The notes under the pieces are model-generated. The model ran no database searches. It saw only the letters and a list, made by a program, of their open reading frames with translations, and was not told where the DNA came from. Below, piece after piece: positions 25,950 to 34,485 of a DNA stretch of 64,000 nucleotides. Position 1 is the stretch's first letter, and the number at the start of each line of letters is the position of its first letter. Location: assembly GCF_026625645.1 (NCBI RefSeq), contig NZ_CP113056.1, forward strand, positions 2,765,001-2,829,000, read 5' to 3'. Source of the DNA: Ancylobacter sp. SL191. GTDB lineage: Bacteria > Pseudomonadota > Alphaproteobacteria > Rhizobiales > Xanthobacteraceae. The position numbers and the translations under genes were made by a program.

Positions 25950-26939
25950 ATGACGCACGCTAACGCTCTCCCCACCATTGACGACATCCTTTCCGCCGCC
26001 GAGCGCCTGGCTCCGGTGGCGGTCCGCACGCCGCTCATCAGCTCGGCCAAGCTGGACGAACTGACCGGCGGGCGCGTTTTCCTGAAGCCGGAGCCGCTTC
26101 AGCGCACCGGCTCGTTCAAATTCCGAGGCGCCTATAACCGCATCTCGCGCCTTGGCGCGGAGCAGCGGATCGGTGGTGTCGTCGCCTGTTCCTCGGGCAA
26201 CCACGCGCAGGGCGTGGCAGCGGCCGCCACGCTGATGGGGATGCCGTCCGTCATCGTCATGCCGAAGGACGCGCCGGCCATGAAGAAGGCGCGAACCATC
26301 GCCTTTGGCGGCGAGGTGGTCGAGTATGATCGCGAGACCGACGACCGTGACGCCATCGCCGGCGCTATCGCCCGCGAGCGCGGGGCGGTCTTCGTGCCGC
26401 CCTATGATGATTTCTACATCATCGCCGGGCAAGGCACGGTGGGCCTGGAGATCGCGCAGGATCTCGCCGCGCAGGGGCTGGCCCCCGATGTCGTGATCGC
26501 CAATGCCTCCGGCGGCGGACTGGTCTCCGGCATTGCGCTGGCGGTGAAGGACCGTTTCCCCGAGGCGCGGGTTATGACGGCCGAGCCGGCGGGCTTTGAT
26601 GATCACGCGCGCTCCTTCCGATCCGGCGGGCGCGAGCGCAACAACCGCGTCAGCGGCTCGATCTGCGACGCGCTGATGGCGGCGACGCCGGGCAAGCTAA
26701 CCTTCGAGATTTCCTCGCGAATCGTCGGGGAAGGGGTATCCGCCACCGATGAGGAGGTGGCGCGTGCCGTCGCCTTCGCCTTTGAGGAACTGAAGATCGT
26801 CGTCGAGCCGGGCGGCGCGGTGGCGCTGGCGGCGGTGCTGGCGGGCAAGGTGGACCTCGCCGGCAAGACCGCGGCGATCGTGCTCTCCGGCGGCAATGTC
26901 GATGCGACGGTCTTCGCGCGCTGCCTTGCGGCGGCGTGA
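25950..26939 (+). CDS. threonine/serine dehydratase-like PLP enzyme
   Basis: A 329-residue fold-type II PLP enzyme. The cofactor lysine is K57 in RTGSFKFRGA, the phosphate cup is CSSGNHAQG, and SGGGLVSG and SGGNVDA complete the site. It has no C-terminal ACT/regulatory domain, so it is the short, catabolic-type enzyme rather than biosynthetic IlvA; serine racemase and hydroxyaspartate ammonia-lyase share this architecture. The XRE-cupin regulator divergent to it suggests inducible expression. It converges on the glycosyltransferase with a 3-base gap. Confidence 0.85.
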   Translation: MTHANALPTIDDILSAAERLAPVAVRTPLISSAKLDELTGGRVFLKPEPLQRTGSFKFRGAYNRISRLGAEQRIGGVVACSSGNHAQGVAAAATLMGMPSVIVMPKDAPAMKKARTIAFGGEVVEYDRETDDRDAIAGAIARERGAVFVPPYDDFYIIAGQGTVGLEIAQDLAAQGLAPDVVIANASGGGLVSGIALAVKDRFPEARVMTAEPAGFDDHARSFRSGGRERNNRVSGSICDALMAATPGKLTFEISSRIVGEGVSATDEEVARAVAFAFEELKIVVEPGGAVALAAVLAGKVDLAGKTAAIVLSGGNVDATVFARCLAAA

Positions 26940-26942
26940 GGT

Positions 26943-27998
26943 TCAGCCGGCGGCCTTGAGCCGGGCGAAGCGATCCTGCGCGGTCTGGATGTTGGTAAGG
27001 AATTGCTGCGTGCAGGCGCGCCAGGAATAGCGCAGCGCGTAGGCGCGGGCGTTGTCGCGTGACACATCGAGGGCCCCGATGGCGGCGCGGCGCAAATCAG
27101 TGTCGAGCACGCCGGCGGGGGCGTCGTGTGGGGCCTCGCCGATGACGTCCATCGGGCCAGTGACGGGGAAGGCGGCGACCGGCAGGCCGCTGGCGAGGGC
27201 TTCCAGAAGCACGATGCCGAACGTGTCGGTCAGGCTCGGGAAGACGAAGACATCGGCCGACGCGTAGATGCGGGCGAGCGCCTCGCCTTCCTTCAGCCCG
27301 AGGAAATGCGCGGCTGGATGCTTGGCCTCAAGCTCGGCCCGCGCGGGGCCGTCGCCAACCACCACTTTCGAGCCGGGAAGATCCAAGTCCAGGAACGCGC
27401 TGATGTTTTTCTCAACCGCGACGCGGCCGACGGAGAGGAAGATCGGGCGCGGCAGGCTGGCGACGAGGGCGTCCTGCTCCGCTGGCGGGCGGGGGCGGAA
27501 CTGTGTGGAATCAACGCCGCGCGACCAGCGCATGATGTTGTGGAAGCCACGTCCGTGGAGTTCACGCTCTAGCGTGGCGGTGGAGACCATGATCCCCGCG
27601 CCGGCATTGTGAAATCGACGCAGCCACGCATAGGACAGCGCCTGCGGCACCGGGGCGCGGGCGGCGAGATATTCCGGGAAGCGGGTGTGGTAGCTCGTGG
27701 TGAAGGTCTTGCCGCGCGACAGGCAAACCCGGCGGGCGAGCAGGCCGATGGGGCCTTCGGTGGCGATGTGGACGAAGTCAGCGCCGATCTCGTCCATGCG
27801 ACGGGCCACCATGGCGCGCGTCGCCAGCGCCAGGCGGATCTCCGGATAGGTCGGCATGGGCAGGGTGCGAAAATCGCCGGGCGTCAGAAATTCGATATGC
27901 GCGCCAAGGCCTTCCGCTTCACGCGCGGTGTTCTGAAGCGAGCGCACCACGCCGTTGACTTGCGGTGTCCAGGCGTCGGTGGCGATCAGGATGCGCAT
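26943..27998 (-). CDS. agt: GT4 glycosyltransferase, Agt-like lipid glycosyltransferase
   Basis: A 351-residue GT-B fold glycosyltransferase of family 4. N-terminal half begins RILIATDAWTPQVNGVVRSLQN (donor/acceptor loop typical of diacylglycerol glucosyltransferases); the C-terminal half has the E-x7-E-like SLTDTFGIVLLEALASG motif that binds the nucleotide sugar. It overlaps plcP by one base (TGATG), so the two are translationally linked. In rhizobia and many marine bacteria a plcP-agt pair replaces phospholipids with glycolipids under phosphate limitation: PlcP gives diacylglycerol, Agt adds a sugar. The sugar (glucose or glucuronate) cannot be predicted. A generic polysaccharide glycosyltransferase is the alternative. 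Confidence 0.78.
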   Translation of the reverse strand: MRILIATDAWTPQVNGVVRSLQNTAREAEGLGAHIEFLTPGDFRTLPMPTYPEIRLALATRAMVARRMDEIGADFVHIATEGPIGLLARRVCLSRGKTFTTSYHTRFPEYLAARAPVPQALSYAWLRRFHNAGAGIMVSTATLERELHGRGFHNIMRWSRGVDSTQFRPRPPAEQDALVASLPRPIFLSVGRVAVEKNISAFLDLDLPGSKVVVGDGPARAELEAKHPAAHFLGLKEGEALARIYASADVFVFPSLTDTFGIVLLEALASGLPVAAFPVTGPMDVIGEAPHDAPAGVLDTDLRRAAIGALDVSRDNARAYALRYSWRACTQQFLTNIQTAQDRFARLKAAG

Positions 27999-28825
27999 CA
28001 GGCGGCGACTTTCGGCCTTTCGAGAAGCAGCGGAGCGATCGTCTTCGCGCGGGTCTCACGCGCCCAGTCGATCAATTCAAACCGGCCGTCCATGTGCTCG
28101 ACGATGGCGGTGCAGCTTTCCACCCAATCGCCGCAGTTCAGATAGGACACACCAAAGTTGTCGTGCATGATGGCGTGGTGGATATGCCCGCAGATGACGC
28201 CATCGACCTTGTGGCGGCGGGCCTCCACGGCGACCGCTTCCTCGAAGCGGCCGATGAAATTCACCGCGTTCTTGACCTTGAGCTTAGCCCACTGGCTGAG
28301 CGACCAGTAGGGGAAGCCGAGCTTGCGCCGCATCCAGTTGAGATGTGTGTTCATCCCCAAGGCGAAACTGTAGGCGCCATCGCCCAGGAAGGCGAGCCAT
28401 TTGGCATGGCGCACCACTACGTCGAACACGTCGCCATGGATGACGAGGTAGCGCTTGCCATCGGCCGCCTCATGGATCGCGGTCTCCACGACCTCGATGC
28501 CTCCGAAGTGGCTGCCATAATAGTCGCGCAGGAATTCGTCATGGTTTCCAGGTAGATAGACCATGCGCGCGCCCTTACGGCCCTTGCGCAGCAGCTTCTG
28601 CACCACGTCATTATGGGCCTGCGGCCAGTACCAGCCGGAGCGCAGGCGCCAGCCATCAACGATGTCGCCGACGAGATAGATGGTGTCGGCGTCGTGATAT
28701 TTCAGGAAATCGAGCAGCAGGTCCGCCTGGCAACCCTTGGTGCCGAGATGGACATCTGACAGGAACAGGCTGCGATAATGGCGCTCTTCGGGTGCGTCGG
28801 TCACCTCGAAAGCCCTCCCCGGCAT
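27998..28825 (-). CDS. plcP: PlcP-like phospholipase C (metallophosphoesterase)
   Basis: A 275-residue calcineurin-like metallophosphoesterase with DVH (D24, H26), GD (D54), GNHD (93-96) and GHIHH metal-binding motifs. This subgroup is often annotated UDP-2,3-diacylglucosamine diphosphatase (LpxH), but the WPQAHNDVVQKLLRKGRKG and LNWMRRKLGFPYWSLSQWAKLKVKNAV blocks and the coupled glycosyltransferase fit PlcP, which removes phosphocholine or phosphoethanolamine head groups during phosphate starvation. A TTG at 28831 is a possible start two codons upstream. A candidate PHO box lies 54 bases upstream. Confidence in the fold is near complete, in the PlcP role good. Confidence 0.82.
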   Translation of the reverse strand: MPGRAFEVTDAPEERHYRSLFLSDVHLGTKGCQADLLLDFLKYHDADTIYLVGDIVDGWRLRSGWYWPQAHNDVVQKLLRKGRKGARMVYLPGNHDEFLRDYYGSHFGGIEVVETAIHEAADGKRYLVIHGDVFDVVVRHAKWLAFLGDGAYSFALGMNTHLNWMRRKLGFPYWSLSQWAKLKVKNAVNFIGRFEEAVAVEARRHKVDGVICGHIHHAIMHDNFGVSYLNCGDWVESCTAIVEHMDGRFELIDWARETRAKTIAPLLLERPKVAA

Positions 28826-28878
28826 GCCCAAAGCGGGCTTTGCGATGGCTTCATGACGGGGAGATAAGCCTGAATCGC

Positions 28879-28896
28879 ATCACCGTTTTATGACGT
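28879..28896 (-). promoter_or_regulatory. candidate PHO box upstream of plcP-agt
   Basis: Read on the minus strand the 18 bases ACGTCATAAAACGGTGAT match the classic PhoB-binding consensus CTGTCATAAAACTGTCAT at 14 of 18 positions, with the two half-sites at the right 11-base period. A further CGTCATG half-site lies nearer the gene at about 28852-28858. Regulation by PhoB is inferred. Confidence 0.6.
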
Positions 28897-28923
28897 GGGG
28901 GCAGGTGATGCTGCGCTGCAGCG

Positions 28924-29547
28924 TCAGAGGAACAGCATGACCACGCTCGCCGCCACCAGTGCGGCCATCACGTAATTGACGATGCGCTGCTGGCGCGGGG
29001 TGGAGAGAAGGCGGGCGAGCAGGGCGCCGAAGCCGGCCCAGACGCAGAGGGAGGGCAGGGTGACGATGGCGGAAACGCCAGCCAAGACAAGGATTTCCCC
29101 CACGATGCGGTCGCCGCCGACGGTGGTGAAGGCCGGCACCATGGAGAGGGCGATGGTCCAGGCCTTGGGGTTAACCCATTGAAAGAGCGCGGCTTGCAGG
29201 CTGGTCATCGGTTTTTCGATGGCGGTGCCGCCGGTCGTTTCGCCGGCATTGGCGATCTTCCAGGCGAGGAACAGAAGATAGAGCGACCCGATGATCTTAA
29301 GCGCCTGATGCGCATAGGGAATCGACAGAAACACGGCGCCGAGGCCGAAGCCGACCGCCATCACCATCAGCGCGAAGCCGAAGGTGACGCCCCAGATCTG
29401 CGGCAGGGTGCGCCGAAAGCCGAAGGCGGCGCCCGAGCCGGCGGAAATCATGTTGTTCGGCCCGGGGGTTAGCGCCCCCGCCACGGCAAAGAGGAACAAG
29501 GGGAGGAGATGGCCCGTGGCGAGCGGGTCTGCGGCGATGACGGGCAC
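28924..29547 (-). CDS. LysE/RhtB-family exporter
   Basis: A 207-residue inner-membrane exporter of amino acids or related metabolites with about six hydrophobic segments. The family signature FAVAGALTPGPNNMISAGSGAAFGFRRTLPQIWG is near the N terminus and FQWVNPKAWTIALSM follows a central loop. Start is GTG at 29547 with AGGGAG seven bases upstream. Substrate is unknown. It lies just upstream of the plcP promoter on the same strand and its transcript could run into it, but the PHO box suggests plcP has its own promoter. Confidence 0.88.
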   Translation of the reverse strand: MPVIAADPLATGHLLPLFLFAVAGALTPGPNNMISAGSGAAFGFRRTLPQIWGVTFGFALMVMAVGFGLGAVFLSIPYAHQALKIIGSLYLLFLAWKIANAGETTGGTAIEKPMTSLQAALFQWVNPKAWTIALSMVPAFTTVGGDRIVGEILVLAGVSAIVTLPSLCVWAGFGALLARLLSTPRQQRIVNYVMAALVAASVVMLFL

Positions 29548-29645
29548 GGGACGGCTCCCTATTGGTCAGTCATGCTGACATTTTTTGCCACTAGGCGCCT
29601 GTTTCGACGCCGGTGCAACCCGAAAACAACGCGCGCCCGTACGAC

Positions 29646-29675
29646 GAAAAACGGCCGGATTATACATCCGGCCGT
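29646..29675 (-). terminator. intrinsic terminator downstream of the universal stress protein gene
   Basis: ACGGCCGGAT (29651-29660), loop TATAC, ATCCGGCCGT (29666-29675): a perfect 10-bp stem. On the minus strand it is followed by TTTTTCG. It ends the usp transcript about 85 bases after its stop. Confidence 0.85.
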
Positions 29676-29759
29676 CGTGTATTGTCAGTGCAGTCAGGTG
29701 GACGATCAGGCCAATGAGACCAGTGTGCGTGACCGATCAGGCCGATCACGCGCGATGCC

Positions 29760-30575
29760 TCAATGGGCGATGAAGAGCGGCACCGGCGGGTTGGCGAGCA
29801 GCGAGGCGGTGACGCCGCCGAGAATCATCTCGGCGAAGCGCGAGCGGCTATAGGCGCCCATCACCACGAGGTCGGCGCCGAAGCGGTCGATCTCCCGGCC
29901 GAGGGCGATCGTGGCCGAGCCGTCGCCGACATGGACGTGGCGGGCGTTCACGCCATGGGTCTTGAGATAGGCGGTGAGCTGGGCGCCGGAGGCTTCCACC
30001 GTGTCGCCGCCCTCGGCGATGGTGACGACTTCCACCTGGTCGGCGGTGGCGAGCAGGGGCAGGGCGAAGCGCACGGCGTGGCCGGCTTCGCGCGAGGGCT
30101 TCCACGCGACGAGCACCTTGCCGATGCGGGCCGGCACCGGCTTGCCGGTCGGCACCACGGTGACGGGGCCGTTGCAGGCCAGCGCGAGATGCTCGGGCAG
30201 GGTGGCGGCGAGCTGGTCGTCCACCGTGCCATAGGGCGTCTCGCTGACCACGGTGAGATCGGAGAAGCTGACCGCATCGCGCAGCGCCGAGGTGACGTCG
30301 CCCTCGATGATTTCCCAGGTGCCGGTGACGCCGCCAGCGGCCAGCGCCTGCTCATACTGCGCCTTCAGGGTCGGCTCCTTGGCCTTGGCCTCGGCCACCA
30401 GCTCGTTGACATAGATCGACAGCGCCCGGCCCACGCGTGGCACGCCGGTCGGGTAGAGCGTGTAGACCGTGCGGATGGCGGCGCCCGCCTGCTTGGCGAG
30501 GGCGACGGCGAAGGCGAGCCGATCGGTGAAGCCAGTATCGGCGGAAGCGTGCAGGAGAATGGTGCGGATGGCCAT
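29760..30575 (-). CDS. tandem-domain universal stress protein
   Basis: A 271-residue protein made of two UspA domains. The C-terminal one has the ATP-binding-type loop MGAYSRSRFAEMILGGVTASLLANPPVPLF; the N-terminal one (IRTILLHASADTGFTDRLAFAVALAKQAGAAI) lacks a clear glycine loop. Such proteins are cytoplasmic and induced by stress or starvation; no enzymatic role is implied. The ATG at 30575 follows AAGGAAC. It is divergent from the cytochrome c gene over 272 bases in which I see no confident operator. Confidence 0.88.
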   Translation of the reverse strand: MAIRTILLHASADTGFTDRLAFAVALAKQAGAAIRTVYTLYPTGVPRVGRALSIYVNELVAEAKAKEPTLKAQYEQALAAGGVTGTWEIIEGDVTSALRDAVSFSDLTVVSETPYGTVDDQLAATLPEHLALACNGPVTVVPTGKPVPARIGKVLVAWKPSREAGHAVRFALPLLATADQVEVVTIAEGGDTVEASGAQLTAYLKTHGVNARHVHVGDGSATIALGREIDRFGADLVVMGAYSRSRFAEMILGGVTASLLANPPVPLFIAH

Positions 30576-30847
30576 GGCGGAGTTCCTTTCGATGGGCGGA
30601 TCGAAGCTGTTCGGCTGTTCTTGCGCGGTGACCTTAGGTGATGTGGGGCGCTGGGAAATCGGGGAAACCCCCATACGTAGGCTCCGTAATGCCAGCCGCC
30701 GCCGGCGCTCGTGAGGTTGCCGGGGATGGCCTGCCGTTGCGGGATCACGTCCCCGCGAGCCAGCCTTTGACCGATTGTCACAGTCTGGAGCCTTACTAAG
30801 GTGCGGATGGGGAGTCGGCTGCCGGCTCCATCTCAAGGGGAGCCTTC

Positions 30848-31288
30848 ATGAATCGTCGTCTTCTGGCCTGCGCCGCCGCTGTCACCGCCCTTCTTGCCGG
30901 AACCGCCGTGATGGCGCAGTCCGATGTCATCAAGCAGCGCCAGGTGATCCTGAAGGGGTTCGGCGACGTGACCAAGCCGGTCGGCGGCATGCTGCGCGGC
31001 AGTGCGGCGTTCGATCTCGCCACGGTCCAGAAGGCGCTCGACGCCTATGCCAAGGGCGGCAAGGAGCTGCCGGCGCTGTTCCCCGCCGGTTCGGGCACCG
31101 GCGATACCGACGCCCTGCCGGCGATCTGGCAGGATCAGGCGAAGTTCGATGGCCTGTTCGCCAAGCTCGCCTCCGACGCCACGGCCGCGCGCGCGGCCAT
31201 CACTGATGAGGCGAGCTTCAAGGCGAACTTTCCCGGCGTGATCCGCACCTGCGGCACCTGCCACGACAGCTTCCGCAAGAAGAGCTGA
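30848..31288 (+). CDS. class II c-type cytochrome (cytochrome c'/c556 type)
   Basis: A 146-residue exported protein: Sec signal ending VMAQ, four-helix cytochrome c' fold, and a single CGTCH haem-binding motif close to the C terminus (RTCGTCHDSFRKK), the class II arrangement. It acts in the periplasm, as an electron carrier or nitric oxide binder. The b-type cytochrome starts two bases after its stop, so the two are one operon and likely redox partners. GGGGAG precedes the ATG. Confidence 0.92.
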   Translation: MNRRLLACAAAVTALLAGTAVMAQSDVIKQRQVILKGFGDVTKPVGGMLRGSAAFDLATVQKALDAYAKGGKELPALFPAGSGTGDTDALPAIWQDQAKFDGLFAKLASDATAARAAITDEASFKANFPGVIRTCGTCHDSFRKKS

Positions 31289-31290
31289 GC

Positions 31291-31989
31291 GTGCGGGCCG
31301 ACACCGCTGCGGGCACGGTGCTCGCCTGGGATCTGCCGACGCGGCTGGCCAAATGGCTGCTGGTCGCGCTGGTGGGCCTCGCCTTCGCCAGCAAATATTA
31401 CGGCGATGCCGGGCTGGTCTGGCACCAGTGGAACGGGCTGAGCATCCTCGTGCTGCTGGTGTTCCGCCTGCTCTGGGGCGTGGTCGGCGGCAGCACGGCG
31501 CGCTTTGCCAGCTTCGTGCGCGGGCCGCGCGCCGTGGCGGGCTATGTGCGGGGGCTGCTGCGCGGGCATCCGCCGCATTATCTCGGCCATAACCCGGTCG
31601 GCGCGCTGGTCATTCTCGGGCTGATCGGCCTTGTGGGGGCGCAGGCGCTCACCGGGCTGTTCACCACCGACGACATCATCGTCTATGGCCCGATGACGCC
31701 GGTGGTGAGCGACGAGACCATCGCGCGGGCCTCCGCCCTGCATCAGCAGATCTACCCGATCCTGCTGGGGCTCATCGGCCTGCATGTCGTCGCCAACATC
31801 GCCTATTCGCTGGTCGGCCGGGACAATCTGATCCGCGCCATGGTCACCGGCCGCAAGCCGGCGGCGGGCTTCGTGGACCGTGCGCCGGCGACGCCGGGCT
31901 CGGTGCTCGCCGCGCTCGCCTGCCTCGTTGTGGCGGGCGGAATCGTGTTCGGTGGTATCGCGCTGGCGGGCGGGAATCCCTTTCCCTAG
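31291..31989 (+). CDS. cytochrome b561-type membrane protein
   Basis: A 232-residue di-haem b-type cytochrome of the Ni/Fe-hydrogenase/b561 type. Candidate axial histidines lie in membrane segments (WHQWNGLSILVLLVFRLLWG, LHQQIYPILLGLIGLHVVANIAY). Starts with GTG at 31291, nearly coupled to the cytochrome c gene. Together they may pass electrons between the quinone pool and periplasmic acceptors; partners are not evident. An extra C-terminal membrane segment is present. Confidence 0.85.
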   Translation: MRADTAAGTVLAWDLPTRLAKWLLVALVGLAFASKYYGDAGLVWHQWNGLSILVLLVFRLLWGVVGGSTARFASFVRGPRAVAGYVRGLLRGHPPHYLGHNPVGALVILGLIGLVGAQALTGLFTTDDIIVYGPMTPVVSDETIARASALHQQIYPILLGLIGLHVVANIAYSLVGRDNLIRAMVTGRKPAAGFVDRAPATPGSVLAALACLVVAGGIVFGGIALAGGNPFP

Positions 31990-32042
31990 GCGCCGGTGCG
32001 ATTTGGCGCGCGAGCCGGGGCGGCCTTCACGCAAAAGTCGTC

Positions 32043-32060
32043 GCCCCGACCGCTCGGGGC
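32043..32060 (+). terminator. short stem-loop after the cytochrome b gene
   Basis: GCCCCGA-CCGC-TCGGGGC forms a 7-bp stem without a T run; only a weak candidate for transcription termination before the DMT transporter gene. Confidence 0.25.
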
Positions 32061-32099
32061 TGCTTGCGGGCCCCGGCGGACTCGTGCTCCAAGCGCGCC

Positions 32100-33026
32100 A
32101 TGAACGCGCTCAAGGGGATCGCGCTGCAGATCGGCGCGACCTTCCTCTTCACCATCATGTCCGCCCTGGTGCGCATCGTCTCGGCCCATGTGCCGACCGG
32201 CGAGGTGGTGTTCGCGCGCTCCTTCTTCGCGCTCATTCCGCTGCTGATCCTCCTCGCCTGGCGCCGCGAGATCGGCGCCGCCATCCGCACGGCCCACCCG
32301 CTCGGCCATATCGTGCGCGGCACGGTGGGCGTCGGCTCGATGTCGCTGGGCTTCGCCGCGCTGGCGCTGATCCCGCTGGCGGACGCCACCGCCATCGGCT
32401 TCACCGCGCCGCTGCTCACCGTTATCTTCGCGGCGATCTTCCTGCGCGAGCGGGTGCAGGCCTATCGCTGGGGCGCGGTCATGGTCGGGCTGATGGGCGT
32501 GGTCATCATGCTCTGGCCGCACATGGCGGGCGATTACGATGCGCCGGGCCACAAGATCGGCGCGCTGCTGGCGCTGCTCGCCGCCGGCTGCACCGCCGGG
32601 GCGATGATCCAGGTGCGGCGGCTGACGCAGACCGAGACCACGCCGGCCATCGTGTTCTATTTCCAGGCGCTGGCGGCGGTGGCGGGGCTCGCCACGGCCG
32701 CCTGGGGCTGGGTGGTGCCGACGCCGGGCGAGGCGGCGCTGCTGGTCAGCACCGGGCTGGTCGGCGGGGTCGGGCAGATCCTGCTCACCGAGAGCTACCG
32801 TTACGCGCCGGCCTCGGTGGTGGCGCCGTTCAGCTATTCGGCCATGCTGTGGTCGCTGCTGCTCGGCTTCATCCTGTTCGCCGAGGTGCCCCCGCTCCTG
32901 GTGCTGGCGGGCGGCACCATCGTCATCGGCGCCGGGCTGTTCGTCATCTGGCGCGAGCGCCAGCTCGGCATTGACCGGGCGAAGGAAGACGCCGCGGCAA
33001 CGCCGCCGGCCGGGCCCACGCCGTAA
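32100..33026 (+). CDS. EamA/DMT-superfamily transporter
   Basis: A 308-residue inner-membrane protein with ten membrane segments in two EamA repeats (IALQIGATFLFTIMSALVRIVSAHVPTGEVVFARSFFALIPLL and the second from about residue 150). RhtA/RhaT-like drug-metabolite transporters export amino acids or metabolites; substrate unknown. The ATG at 32100 is favoured by the position of the first helix; a start at 32064 would add 12 residues. No good ribosome site is visible for either. Confidence 0.82.
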   Translation: MNALKGIALQIGATFLFTIMSALVRIVSAHVPTGEVVFARSFFALIPLLILLAWRREIGAAIRTAHPLGHIVRGTVGVGSMSLGFAALALIPLADATAIGFTAPLLTVIFAAIFLRERVQAYRWGAVMVGLMGVVIMLWPHMAGDYDAPGHKIGALLALLAAGCTAGAMIQVRRLTQTETTPAIVFYFQALAAVAGLATAAWGWVVPTPGEAALLVSTGLVGGVGQILLTESYRYAPASVVAPFSYSAMLWSLLLGFILFAEVPPLLVLAGGTIVIGAGLFVIWRERQLGIDRAKEDAAATPPAGPTP

Positions 33027-33038
33027 GAAGGCCTCCGC

Positions 33039-33275
33039 TCAGAACGCCTTGAAGGTGATGAGGGTGCGGGTGTCCTGGATGCCGGGAATCTTCTGCACCT
33101 TCTCGTTCACGAAATGGCCGATATCGGTGCCCTCGGCGACGTAGAACTTCACCAGCAGGTCGAACTCCCCGGCGGTGGAATAGATCTCGGAGGCGATCTC
33201 GGCATCGGCGAGGGCGTTGGCGACCTCATAGGAGCGCCCGAGCTGGCATTTGATCTGCACGAAGAAGGGGACCAT
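33039..33275 (-). CDS. stand-alone Lrp/AsnC ligand-binding (RAM) domain protein
   Basis: A 78-residue protein consisting only of the alpha-beta effector domain of Lrp/AsnC regulators (VPFFVQIKCQLGRSYEVANALADAEIASEIYSTAGEFDLLVKFYVAEGTDIGHFVNEKVQKIPGI...). It has no helix-turn-helix. Such single-domain proteins form decameric or higher assemblies and may modulate full-length Lrp proteins or bind amino acids. The long open frame upstream is an antisense shadow of thiD. Divergent from the TPP riboswitch. Confidence 0.85.
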   Translation of the reverse strand: MVPFFVQIKCQLGRSYEVANALADAEIASEIYSTAGEFDLLVKFYVAEGTDIGHFVNEKVQKIPGIQDTRTLITFKAF

Positions 33276-33423
33276 GGCGGCTTTCCGGCGGTTCACGCAA
33301 TGGCGCCACAGGACCAGAAGCCCGCCGGGCGCGCAACCCCGCTCGATGTTGTCCCGCTTGCATGCCCCGCGTGCATCCCGCTTGCACCCGCCCGCGCCAT
33401 CGCCTATCTGCCGGACACGACAA

Positions 33424-33506
33424 GAACCGTTGGGGTGCCCGAAGGGCTGAGAGGCGACGAGCCAACCCACGAACCTGATCCGGGTCATGCCGGCGGAGGA
33501 AACGGG
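33424..33506 (+). ncRNA. TPP riboswitch (THI element)
   Basis: Contains the diagnostic blocks in order: GGGGTGCCC, GCTGAGAG (33446-33453), ACCC, GAACCTGATC (ending 33480) and CGGGTCATGCCGGCGGAGG (33481-33499), with outer pairing of ACCGTT and AACGG. It binds thiamine pyrophosphate and represses thiD, which starts 63 bases downstream. A GC-rich hairpin at about 33507-33540 followed by TTTCG is the probable expression platform. Confidence 0.95.
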
Positions 33507-33569
33507 TCGCGCGCGCTCCGCCAGCGGGGCGTGCGGCGCGTTTCGTCGCCCGGCAAAGGAAGCGCGAGA

Positions 33570-34388
33570 ATGACGCCAGCAGCAGCGCCCACCACCGCCA
33601 TCGCCGTGACCATTGCCGGCTCCGATTCCGGCGGCGGCGCTGGTATCCAGGCCGATCTCAAGACGTTTTCCGCGCTCGGCGTCTATGGCGCCTCGGTCAT
33701 CACCGCGCTGACTGCGCAGAACACGCGCGGCGTCACCGCCATTCATGACGTGCCGCCGGATTTCCTCGCCGCGCAGATCGACGCGGTGTTCTCCGATCTC
33801 GCGGTGAACGCGGTGAAGATCGGCATGCTGTCGCGCCCCGAGGTCATCGAGGCGGTGGCGGCGGGGCTGGCGCGGCATGGTCAGCAGACGGTCGTGCTCG
33901 ATCCCGTCATGATCGCCGCTTCGGGCGACCGGCTGCTGGTGCCGGAGGCGATCGAGAGCCTGCGCCGCGTTTTGCTGCCGCGCGCGCTGCTCATCACCCC
34001 GAACCTGCCGGAAGCCGCCGCGCTGCTCGACGCGCCGGTGGCGACGTTGCTCAGCGAGGTGCGGGCGCAGGCGCAGACGCTGCTGGCGATGGGCCCGCGC
34101 GCCGTGCTCATCAAGGGCGGGCATGGCGAGGGGCCGGAGAGCGTCGACGTGCTGCTCGACGCCGAGGGGTTCGTGGAACTGGCGGCGCCGCGCGTGGCCA
34201 CCCGCAACACCCATGGCACGGGCTGCACGCTCTCCTCTGCCATCACCGCGCATCTGGCCAAGGGCCATTCGCTGCGCGAGGCGGTGGAAGGAGCAAAAGC
34301 GTATCTCACCGCCGCCATCGGCCGGGCGGATGATCTCACTATCGGCGAGGGCCACGGGCCGGTGCATCATTTCCACGCGTGGTGGTGA
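33570..34388 (+). CDS. thiD: hydroxymethylpyrimidine/phosphomethylpyrimidine kinase
   Basis: Phosphorylates HMP and HMP-P for thiamine synthesis. The 272-residue ribokinase-like protein has [29 protein letters not shown] at the N terminus, [15 protein letters not shown] centrally, and the anion-hole motif [12 protein letters not shown] near the C terminus. It is preceded by a TPP riboswitch, consistent with feedback by the pathway end product. AAAGGAAG precedes the ATG. No other thi gene is in the window. Confidence 0.95.
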   Translation: MTPAAAPTTAIAVTIAGSDSGGGAGIQADLKTFSALGVYGASVITALTAQNTRGVTAIHDVPPDFLAAQIDAVFSDLAVNAVKIGMLSRPEVIEAVAAGLARHGQQTVVLDPVMIAASGDRLLVPEAIESLRRVLLPRALLITPNLPEAAALLDAPVATLLSEVRAQAQTLLAMGPRAVLIKGGHGEGPESVDVLLDAEGFVELAAPRVATRNTHGTGCTLSSAITAHLAKGHSLREAVEGAKAYLTAAIGRADDLTIGEGHGPVHHFHAWW

Positions 34389-34485
34389 CGGCGCCGTGGC
34401 GACATGCGGGTAATAGCGGCGGGCTCGTAACCGTGGGGCCGGGCTGCTATCGAGGCGGCATCGCCTCTCCCCCGAGTCCCCGCGC

